Source: an uncultured Bacilli bacterium | GTDB taxonomy: Bacteria > Bacillota_I > Bacilli_A > RF39 > UBA660 | Assembly: GCA_947594595.1 (NCBI GenBank) | Contig: CANQEE010000009.1 | Span: 1 to 35,314 of the forward strand | DNA length: 35,314 nucleotides | Reading direction: 5' to 3' | In this document: piece by piece, positions 28,304-35,314 of the stretch | Layout: the number at the start of each line of letters is the position of its first letter | How positions within the stretch are numbered: position 1 is the stretch's first letter | Notes under the pieces: generated by a model | What the model was told of the DNA's origin: nothing | Database searches by the model: none | Seen by the model: only the letters and a program-made list of their open reading frames with translations | Made by a program: the position numbers and the translations under genes

Positions 28304-29557
28304 GCTTTTTTGTTTTTGTAAATAATCAAGGATTTCAAAAGCAGCTTCTTTGCCGGCTTGAGATGCCCATGCAACAGTATGCATTGTATCAGCACAATCT
28401 CCTCCTGCAAAAATTTTTCTTTTTGAAGTTTGCCTATTTTCTTTTATTTTTATTCTTCCTGATTCTGTATAAGTTAAGTTTAAATTTTGTATTTGGTCTT
28501 CTAAACAGCTACCTAAACAACGAATCACATAGTCTACTTTGTATTTTTTTTCACTTCCTTTGATAGAAGTAAGTTTTTTCATTTCTTTTTTTTCAGTATA
28601 TTTTGTTTTAACATATTCTATTTTTTCTACTTTTTCTTTCCCTAAAATACGAACAGGTTTTGCTTGAAAAAGAAAGTGAATTCCTTCTTTTTTTGCATGT
28701 TTAATCTCCACTTTTTCAGCAGGCATTTCTCCTTCACTTCGACGATAAAAAACAACAACTTTTTTAGGTTTTTTTCTTTGAATCGTACGAGCAACATCCA
28801 TTGCAACATCGCCTCCACCAATAATGGCAACGATTTTTCCTTGATAATTAGGATGATCCATGTTTTCAAGAAGTTCATTTCCTCCATAAACTCCTTCTAA
28901 TTCTTCCCCTTCAATCCCTAAAGTTTTTGAATGATTTGCGCCTACTGCAAGAAAAACTGCATCATATTTTTTCTCTAAGAAATTTAAATCAAAATGCACT
29001 CCTAATTCTTGATTTAGTTTTACATGAATTCCAAGAGATAAAATTCGCCGAATCTCTTTTTTTAAAAGAGTTTTATTTAAACGAAAACTTGGAATGCCAT
29101 GTTGCAAAAGTCCTCCTAAGTATGCATGTTTTTCATAGATAGTAACTTCAACTCCTTGCTTTGCTAAGAAAGCAGCACAAGTAAGTCCTGCTGGCCCTCC
29201 ACCAACAACAGCAACATGAAATCCTTTTCCTTTAGAACTTTCTTTTTTAAGAGGTATTTCATGTTCTATAGCATAATCTCCAAGATATGCTTCTATTCTT
29301 CCGATTTGAACAGGACGAGTCCTTTTTCCTCTTATACAAGATCCTTGGCATTGTTTTTCATGAGGACAAATTCTTCCACAAATAGAGGGAAGCACGGTTG
29401 TATTGTCTAAAATAGCACAAGCATCTTCTATCTTTTTTTCTTTTACCAATTGAATAAAATCACGAATTTCATTTTTTAAGGGACATCCAAAATGACAAGG
29501 TTTTCTACTACAACCAAAGCAACGGTTTGCAAACTTTTCAATTCTTTTTTCTCTCAT
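28289..29557 (-). CDS. NAD(P)-dependent oxidoreductase, glutamate synthase small-subunit (GltD)-like
   Basis: N-terminal Fe-S domain (CFGCSRKPCHFGCPLKNEIRDFI..ICGRICPHEKQCQGSCIRG), VVGGGPAGLTCAAFLAKQGVEVTIYEKHAYLGGLLQHGIPSFRL, IFAGGDCADTMHTVAWASQAGKEAA. Start taken at ATG 29557. Confidence 0.92.
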   Translation of the reverse strand: MREKRIEKFANRCFGCSRKPCHFGCPLKNEIRDFIQLVKEKKIEDACAILDNTTVLPSICGRICPHEKQCQGSCIRGKRTRPVQIGRIEAYLGDYAIEHEIPLKKESSKGKGFHVAVVGGGPAGLTCAAFLAKQGVEVTIYEKHAYLGGLLQHGIPSFRLNKTLLKKEIRRILSLGIHVKLNQELGVHFDLNFLEKKYDAVFLAVGANHSKTLGIEGEELEGVYGGNELLENMDHPNYQGKIVAIIGGGDVAMDVARTIQRKKPKKVVVFYRRSEGEMPAEKVEIKHAKKEGIHFLFQAKPVRILGKEKVEKIEYVKTKYTEKKEMKKLTSIKGSEKKYKVDYVIRCLGSCLEDQIQNLNLTYTESGRIKIKENRQTSKRKIFAGGDCADTMHTVAWASQAGKEAAFEILDYLQKQKSKKRG

Positions 29558-29708
29558 CACAATATCTCTCCTATTTTTTTTCATTATACCATTCTTCCAT
29601 TACTTTGACAAAAGATTGTTTTCTGTTATTTAAGGATGATATGAAGAATAGTAAGATGCTAGCAATCTTTTCCAATTTTTGATATAATATTTTTAACGAG
29701 GTGGGTTT

Positions 29709-30467
29709 ATGAAGGCTTTGGTAACAGGTGCATCTAGTGGGATTGGAAAAGAAATGGCACGTTATCTTGCAAAGTTAGGCTATGATTTAGTTTTAGTTGC
29801 AAGAGACAAAGAAAAATTAGAACAATTGCAAAGAGAACTTCCTGTAAAAGTAAAAGTAGTTGTAGTAGATCTTGCTATAGAACAAAAGGTAAAAGAACTT
29901 TGTGTTTTGATGAGACAAGAAAAAATTGATTTATTAGTAAACAACGCAGGATTTGGAATGTTTGGAGATTTTATAGAAACAGAAACAGCCAAAGAATTAG
30001 AAATGATTCATGTCAATATAAAAGCGGTTCATATGCTTACCAAATTTTTCTTGAAAGATATGGTAAAAAGAAAACAAGGGCATATTTTAAATGTTGCATC
30101 GAGTGCTGCTTTTTTTGCAGGACCTCTTATGAGTACCTATTATGCAACGAAGTCCTATGTATATAAACTTTCTCTTGGAATCAATGAAGAATTAAGAAGA
30201 AAGAAGAGTCAAGTTCGAATTTCTGTTCTTTGTCCAGGACCTGTAGATACAAATTTTAATGAAGTTGCAGGGGTAAAATTTGCAGTGAAGCCTTTAAAAA
30301 GTGATGTTGTAGCACGATATGCAATTGATAAAGCTTTGCAAGGAAAAGAGATTATTATTCCAGGATTTTCTATGAAATGTGCCAAATTTTTCAGTCATTT
30401 TTTAAGTGATAGAATGCTTGCCAAAATAGCTTATCATATTCAAACGAAAAAGAAGAGTGCCAAATAG
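29709..30467 (+). CDS. Short-chain dehydrogenase/reductase
   Basis: TGASSGIGKEMARYL, NNAGFGMFGDF, SSAAFFAGPLMSTYYATKSYV, CPGPVDTNF. Confidence 0.93.
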   Translation: MKALVTGASSGIGKEMARYLAKLGYDLVLVARDKEKLEQLQRELPVKVKVVVVDLAIEQKVKELCVLMRQEKIDLLVNNAGFGMFGDFIETETAKELEMIHVNIKAVHMLTKFFLKDMVKRKQGHILNVASSAAFFAGPLMSTYYATKSYVYKLSLGINEELRRKKSQVRISVLCPGPVDTNFNEVAGVKFAVKPLKSDVVARYAIDKALQGKEIIIPGFSMKCAKFFSHFLSDRMLAKIAYHIQTKKKSAK

Positions 30468-30477
30468 GCATTTTTTT
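30458..30477 (+). terminator. Short intrinsic terminator after SDR gene
   Basis: TGCC-AAATA-GGCA then TTTTTTT. Confidence 0.55.
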
Positions 30478-30544
30478 AATGAAATAGGTGGATAAGGTTT
30501 TTAAGAACTTCTCTTAAGAAAAAGAAAAGTCCTAGAACTCTTTA

Positions 30545-30573
30545 TTTACAATTGATTTTAGACTAGGTATAAT
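30545..30573 (+). promoter_or_regulatory. sigmaA promoter of the ecf-like/truA operon
   Basis: TTTACA (30545-30550), 17-nt spacer, TATAAT (30568-30573). Confidence 0.7.
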
Positions 30574-30596
30574 AAAAGTAGTCGGAGGGGAAGAGG

Positions 30597-31391
30597 ATGG
30601 ACATTGTTTTAGAAGTACAAAATTTATCGAGAATAGATCTTTTTAGAAATGTTTCTTTTGAAATTCCAAAAGAAAGAATAACAGTGTTATCAGGTTCTAA
30701 TATGTGTGGGAAAACAACACTTATTAAAATTTTATCTGGAATTCTTCCCACTGAGAATACAGTTCTTTTAGAGCGATGTTTCCTAGAAAGTCTTCCTCAG
30801 GAAGAACGCTTAAAAAAAATTGCAGTTCTTTTTTCTTTAAAAGAGATGCCATTTTTAATGAATCAAGTGGAAGATGAAATTTTATTTTCTCTTGAATCTT
30901 TAGGTTTAAAAAAAGAAGAGAAAAAAAAGAAACTTGAAGACGTTCTTCAAAAATTTTCACTTTCTGCTCTTCGAAAAAAATCTCCACAAGAATTAACCTC
31001 TTATGAAAAAATGAAACTATTTCTTGGAATTGTATCACTTACTCCTCCAAAACTTCTTTTATTAGACGAGCCTTGTGTGATGTTAACAAAAGAAGAGCGA
31101 AAAAAGTTTTTTCAAGATTTGAAAAAACTAAAAAAAGAAGGAATTTCGATTTTTTTGACAACCTCTAACTTAGAAGATGCAATTGAAGCAGATCAATTAC
31201 TGATTTTAAATCAAGGAAAGATTCTTTTAAAGGGCGATCCGGATACAATATTTTTAGAAGATGGAGTTTTAAATCGGATCGGTCTACAACTTCCTTTTCT
31301 AGTCGATTTGTCTGTTAAGTTACAATATTATAATTTAGTTGATCAAATTTATTCTGAAGAAGAAAAGTTGGTGAACGCGATATGGAAGTGA
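30597..31391 (+). CDS. EcfA1-like ABC ATPase with degenerate catalytic motifs
   Basis: Walker A-like GSNMCGKTT and Walker B LLLLDEP present; signature LSGGQ replaced by LTSYEK; Q-loop Gln and H-loop His absent. C-terminus LNRIGLQLPFLVDLSVKLQ resembles the EcfA1 tail (RIGLDLPF...LS..L). First ATPase of the cassette upstream of truA. Confidence 0.8.
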   Translation: MDIVLEVQNLSRIDLFRNVSFEIPKERITVLSGSNMCGKTTLIKILSGILPTENTVLLERCFLESLPQEERLKKIAVLFSLKEMPFLMNQVEDEILFSLESLGLKKEEKKKKLEDVLQKFSLSALRKKSPQELTSYEKMKLFLGIVSLTPPKLLLLDEPCVMLTKEERKKFFQDLKKLKKEGISIFLTTSNLEDAIEADQLLILNQGKILLKGDPDTIFLEDGVLNRIGLQLPFLVDLSVKLQYYNLVDQIYSEEEKLVNAIWK

Positions 31392-32176
31392 AAATAAAAG
31401 AAATTATTTCAAAAGGTCTTTCCTTAGAAGAGATAAATATTTCATCAGGAACTATCATAGCAATCTATGGAAAGGAGAGAAATCTTTTCTTAAGACTTCT
31501 TCATCTTGAGGAAATTGAAAAAGGAGTTCTCTATATAGATCGGGTAAGAATATCACTCAAAAAAAGAGAATTCTATCAGAAAAAAATAGGAATAATTAAA
31601 GCTTCTTTTTATGCGCCTCCTTTTTTATCAACACCTGAAGAATATTTGCATTTTTATCTTCAAAAGCATTCTATTTCTTGTAAAAAGCCACAAAAAAAGA
31701 TAGAAGATTCTCTTCGTATTTTAGGAATTTCAAAAGAATTTTTAAAGAAACCTCTTTCTTTGATTTCTGAAACCGAACAAAAATATCTGCAACTTTCTGC
31801 TCTTCTTCTTTTAAATCCAGAGATTTTTCTTTTAGAAGATTTTTTCTGTAAATTAGATCTATTACAAGAGAAAAAGCTTCTTCGTATCTTTCGTAAGTTA
31901 AAAGAAAAATATAAAAAAACAATTCTTTTTTCTACAAATGATGTGGAAAAAATATATTCAAATGCAGAAGAAGTTATATTTTTAGAAGAAGGAAGACTTT
32001 TATTTCAAGGAAAAGTAAAAGAAGCATTTCAAGAAACTTCATTCCTAAAACAGCATCAAATTCCTCTTCCAGAGGCAGTTGCATTTACTAATTTAGTGAA
32101 AGAAAAGAAACAAATTTCTTTAGGATACTATAAAGATATAAGAGATCTTATTAAGGATATTTATCGAAATGTGTAA
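31382..32176 (+). CDS. EcfA2-like ABC ATPase, P-loop lost
   Basis: Co-linear with the ABC ATPase fold, but Walker A position reads AIYGKERNLFLRLL, signature ISETEQK, Walker B FLLEDFFCKLD, H-loop FSTND. Confidence 0.75.
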   Translation: MEVKIKEIISKGLSLEEINISSGTIIAIYGKERNLFLRLLHLEEIEKGVLYIDRVRISLKKREFYQKKIGIIKASFYAPPFLSTPEEYLHFYLQKHSISCKKPQKKIEDSLRILGISKEFLKKPLSLISETEQKYLQLSALLLLNPEIFLLEDFFCKLDLLQEKKLLRIFRKLKEKYKKTILFSTNDVEKIYSNAEEVIFLEEGRLLFQGKVKEAFQETSFLKQHQIPLPEAVAFTNLVKEKKQISLGYYKDIRDLIKDIYRNV

Positions 32177-32765
32177 ATTAAGAAAAGAAAAAATCGATAT
32201 AAAATGGTATTTTTTTTCCTACTTTTTCTTTCTTTTTCTTCTTTTATGGAAAAAGGATTGGGGAAGCCTCCTTTCTCTTTTCTTTATTTATTTGTGGATA
32301 ACTTATTGGTTTCAACTCAAAAAAAATAAAAAAGTGGTTCTATTTACACTTTTTGTCATACTTTTCCACAGTTTTTGTGGAAAACTCTTGCTTTTTAGTA
32401 AAATTTGTATGGAATACTGTTATATAGATAGTTATTTTTTATCTCTATCTAAACTAGATCAATATAAAATACTTCAAAATCTTCCAGAAAAAGTAAAAAA
32501 GAGAATCATAGAGCACATCATTCAATATTTTGTTTTCTTACAAAAAATGAAAACATTGAAGGAAAGTGGATATCAACTGACCTGGAAAGAAAAAATTACC
32601 TTCCTTTTCTTTGTTCATAATGAAAATTTAGAAGCTATTTATATACGAAGATTTTCTTGGAAAGCTCCAAAAGAAAAAAGAAAATTTTTTTCTAGTTCTA
32701 ATTCTTTGCTAGTAAGCTTTCATTTCATTTTATTTTTAATTTATTTGGTAGGAGGACTATTATGA
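32169..32765 (+). CDS. Shortened, divergent EcfT-like membrane protein
   Basis: TM segments at both ends with a basic cytoplasmic segment (NLEAIYIRRFSWKAPKEKRKF) at the expected place of the EcfT coupling motif; overlaps both neighbours. Assigned mainly by position. Confidence 0.5.
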   Translation: MCKLRKEKIDIKWYFFSYFFFLFLLLWKKDWGSLLSLFFIYLWITYWFQLKKNKKVVLFTLFVILFHSFCGKLLLFSKICMEYCYIDSYFLSLSKLDQYKILQNLPEKVKKRIIEHIIQYFVFLQKMKTLKESGYQLTWKEKITFLFFVHNENLEAIYIRRFSWKAPKEKRKFFSSSNSLLVSFHFILFLIYLVGGLL

Positions 32766-33541
32766 GATTTTGTATTTGTTTTTCTTATGAAGGAACGAAC
32801 TATAAAGGATATCAACGACAAAAAGGTCTTCTTACTGTTCAAGAAGTTTTAGAGAATGCCTTATTAAAAATCAATGATCAAAAAAGAGTTGTTGTCCATG
32901 CTTCAGGTAGAACAGATAAAGGGGTTCATGCACTTTGTCAAATTGCTCATTTTGATTTGGATGTAGCTATCACAGCTTCTCAAGTAAAAAGAGCTCTGAA
33001 TAGTAATTTGCCAGAAGATATTTATGTAAAAAGTGCTTATTTAGTAGATGAATCTTTTCATGCTCGCTATGTTGTTTTGAAAAAAACATATCAATATCGA
33101 GTAAATATAGGAGAATATCAACCACTAAGAAGACGGTTTGTTTATCAACATAATTATCCTCTTTCTATAGAGAAAATGAGGGAAGCTTTAACTTATTTAA
33201 TAGGAGTTCATGATTTTAGGGCTTTTGTTACAGAAAATAAAACAAAAGAAAATTGTATTCGAGAAATAACAAAAGCAACTTGTGAAGTAGATCTTTCTAA
33301 TAAAGATGAAATCATTTTTACTTTTGAAGGAAAAGGATTTTTAAGATATCAAATACGAAATATGGTAGGTCTTCTTCTTAAAGTTGGAACTTTAAAGATT
33401 TCCCCTTCTAGGGTTAAAGAAATTTTAGAGAGTAAAGACCGAAGCAAAAATGGAGTGACTGCTCCTGCTTGTGGACTTTGTTTAACGGATTTAGAATTAA
33501 AAGAACCATATTCTTATATTACAGAAAAAGATGGGAAATAA
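32762..33541 (+). CDS. truA: tRNA pseudouridine(38-40) synthase
   Basis: FSYEGTNYKGYQRQ, ASGRTDKGVHALCQIAHFD, RYQIRNMVGLLLKVG. Confidence 0.97.
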   Translation: MRFCICFSYEGTNYKGYQRQKGLLTVQEVLENALLKINDQKRVVVHASGRTDKGVHALCQIAHFDLDVAITASQVKRALNSNLPEDIYVKSAYLVDESFHARYVVLKKTYQYRVNIGEYQPLRRRFVYQHNYPLSIEKMREALTYLIGVHDFRAFVTENKTKENCIREITKATCEVDLSNKDEIIFTFEGKGFLRYQIRNMVGLLLKVGTLKISPSRVKEILESKDRSKNGVTAPACGLCLTDLELKEPYSYITEKDGK

Positions 33542-33624
33542 ACCTTTATAAATGCTTAAATTTTTATTGACAATTTGATTTCCTTCCCTTATAATCAAAA
33601 TCGGTACATTTTATATCCCCACAT

Positions 33625-33651
33625 AAATTAAGTCTTGGGAAAACTTAATTT
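33625..33651 (+). promoter_or_regulatory. Stem-loop in rplM leader (candidate L13 leader)
   Basis: AAATTAAGT-CTTGGGAAA-ACTTAATTT, perfect 9-bp stem, just upstream of the rplM SD; promoter TTGACA-17-TATAAT lies upstream. Confidence 0.6.
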
Positions 33652-33668
33652 AAGTAAAGGAGAAGATT

Positions 33669-34100
33669 ATGACAAGTTATATGCAAAAAAAAGAAACAGT
33701 TGAACGTAAGTGGTATGTGATTGATGCTAAAGACGTACCATTGGGACGTGTTGCAAGCAAAGCTGCACATATCCTTCGTGGAAAGCACAAAGCTACTTTC
33801 ACCCCTCATATTGATTGTGGAGACTATATTATTATCATCAATGCAGAAAAAGTAAAATTGACTGGAAATAAGCTAGAAGATAAGAAATATTATAGTCATT
33901 CAGGATATCCTGGAGGACTTCGTGAAAGAACAGCCAAAGAAATGGTAGAGAAATATCCAGTCGAAATGGTAGAAAAAGCAGTCAAAGGAATGTTACCAAA
34001 GAATCGTTTAGGTCGCCAAATGTATAAGAAATTATTTGTATATGCTGGTGATACTCATCCACATATGGCACAAAAGCCAGAAATGATGGAAATTAAGTAG
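33669..34100 (+). CDS. rplM: 50S ribosomal protein L13
   Basis: [48 protein letters not shown]...[12 protein letters not shown]. Confidence 0.97.
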   Translation: MTSYMQKKETVERKWYVIDAKDVPLGRVASKAAHILRGKHKATFTPHIDCGDYIIIINAEKVKLTGNKLEDKKYYSHSGYPGGLRERTAKEMVEKYPVEMVEKAVKGMLPKNRLGRQMYKKLFVYAGDTHPHMAQKPEMMEIK

Positions 34101-34113
34101 GAGGGAATAGGTC

Positions 34114-34536
34114 ATGACTAAAGAAACGAAAATTTATCAAGGAACAGGACGTAGAAAAACAAGTATTGCACGAGTTCGTATGACAGCAGGTTCTGGAAAA
34201 ATTACAGTGAATGGACGTGATGTTCATGAATATTTCCCATATGAGACTTTGGTAATGGATTTAATGCAACCACTTGATGCTACGAATACAAAAGATCTTT
34301 ATGATATTATAGTAGATGTAAAAGGTGGAGGATTCCAAGGACAAGCAGGAGCTATTCGTCTTGGAATTACAAGATGTTTATTATCAATTGATTCAAAAAC
34401 ATCAACTGATTCAGATGATAGTTACCGTAAAATTCTTAAGAAGGAAGGGTTTATTACTCGTGATGCTCGCAAGAAAGAACGTAAGAAACCAGGTCTTAAG
34501 AAAGCACGTCGTGCACCACAATTTTCTAAGAGATAA
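34114..34536 (+). CDS. rpsI: 30S ribosomal protein S9
   Basis: [26 protein letters not shown]...[24 protein letters not shown]. Confidence 0.97.
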   Translation: MTKETKIYQGTGRRKTSIARVRMTAGSGKITVNGRDVHEYFPYETLVMDLMQPLDATNTKDLYDIIVDVKGGGFQGQAGAIRLGITRCLLSIDSKTSTDSDDSYRKILKKEGFITRDARKKERKKPGLKKARRAPQFSKR

Positions 34537-34575
34537 TATCTTGTTGGAAGAAGAAATTACTTATTTCAATGTTTC

Positions 34576-34602
34576 AAAGCCTATGTTCATATAGGCTTTT
34601 TT
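34576..34602 (+). terminator. Intrinsic terminator after rpsI
   Basis: AAGCCTAT-GTTCAT-ATAGGCTT then T tract. Confidence 0.75.
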
Positions 34603-34675
34603 GCAACTTAAAACAGAATAAATTTTGATTTTCTAATAAAAATATGATAAAGTAAAAAAGAAATGAGGTAAGAAA

Positions 34676-35314
34676 ATGAAAAAAAAGAAAACATTTTTTG
34701 AAATCATTTTTTTATTCACACTAGGATGCTTTTTTGGATATTTATTTGAAACAATTCTTTGCTTTTATCAATTTGGAAAATATGAAAGTAGACAAGGTCT
34801 TCTATATGGACCTTTTAATCCGATTTATGGTTTTGCATTTGCTCTTGCCCCTCTTTTATTAAAAAAGCATAAAGAAAAGCCTCTTTCCCTTTTTACTTTT
34901 TCTTTCTTATATGGAGGAATTTTTGAATATTTATGTTCTTGGGTACAGGAGACTTTCTTTGGAACTATTTCTTGGGATTATAGTAAGCAACCTCTTAACT
35001 TTGATGGAAGAACTAGTATATGGATGATGTTTGTTTGGGCTTTGATAGGGTTTGTTTTTATGCATTTTTGTTATCCTTTTTTAGAAAAATTAGTGAATAA
35101 AATCAAAGAAAAGTATTATTTTCCTCTAGCTATGTTCATCACTATTTTCTTTGTCGTTGACATTCTTTTATCTGCCCTTGCAATGGTCAGAGAACAACAA
35201 AGGTTACAAGGAAAAGAGCCACTTACATGGATTGGAGAATGGGTGGATAAGACGTATCCTTCATCATTTTTAGATAAAGTTTATCCACATCGAATGCAGC
35301 CAAAAACATTAAAA
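34676..35314 (+). CDS. CmpB-type putative ABC-transporter membrane protein (runs off window; not in ORF track)
   Basis: ATG 34676, open to window end: MKKKKTFFEIIFLFTLGCFFGYLFETILCFYQFGKYESRQGLLYGPFNPIYGFAFALAPLLL..., typical of the PF06541-type family. Confidence 0.8.
   Translation, partial: MKKKKTFFEIIFLFTLGCFFGYLFETILCFYQFGKYESRQGLLYGPFNPIYGFAFALAPLLLKKHKEKPLSLFTFSFLYGGIFEYLCSWVQETFFGTISWDYSKQPLNFDGRTSIWMMFVWALIGFVFMHFCYPFLEKLVNKIKEKYYFPLAMFITIFFVVDILLSALAMVREQQRLQGKEPLTWIGEWVDKTYPSSFLDKVYPHRMQPKTLK

Noticed and set aside
28279-29410. Plus-strand ORFs over the gltD-like gene (28279, 28664, 28927, 29216)
   Set aside because: Phe/Ser-rich antisense translations of a clearly coding minus-strand gene.
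30724-31922. Minus-strand ORFs over the ecfA-like genes (30724-31038, 31671-31922)
   Set aside because: Antisense frames with no recognisable domain; the plus-strand ORFs align to the ABC ATPase fold.
34325-34594. Plus-strand 89-aa ORF overlapping rpsI
   Set aside because: Alternate frame of the conserved S9 gene.
1-35314. CRISPR array, rRNA or tRNA genes (other than tmRNA), prophage structural genes
   Set aside because: Looked for regularly spaced repeats, rRNA and tRNA signatures and phage modules; none seen.

Overview
This 35.3 kb window comes from a low-GC, walled Bacillota-type chromosome that uses TGA as a stop: it carries prfB (RF2), whose own +1 programmed frameshift is visible. Most of it is conserved housekeeping: prfB, two tandem YitT genes, ssrA (tmRNA), uvrA-yvlD-lgt-trxB-yvcK-whiA, fhs, yetF-like, an RSH gene, corA-like, a LysM protein, a TIGR01212 radical SAM, vanY-like, GH31, gltD-like, an SDR, an ecfA1-ecfA2-ecfT-like cassette, truA-rplM-rpsI, and a CmpB-type membrane protein running off the right edge. 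Two accessory patches stand out. The left edge (1-1640) holds a Fic fragment, a SEC-C microprotein and a decayed RhuM gene. The ssrA-downstream island (5250-8520) holds an IS200/IS605 remnant, an HD gene with an apparent -1 frameshift at A7, an orphan possibly ART-like ORF and an alpha/beta hydrolase. The strongest lead is the ECF cassette at 30597-32765. It keeps its syntenic position, a consensus promoter, intact overlapping ORFs and EcfA1-type C-terminal sequence, but both ATPases have lost key ABC catalytic motifs and the T subunit is short and divergent. Other leads are an RSH protein with a substituted synthetase motif, preceded by a promoter/23-aa leader peptide/terminator unit, and an RBS-sequestering stem at the IS remnant. 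All homology calls are from reading motifs by eye; no database search or folding was run.
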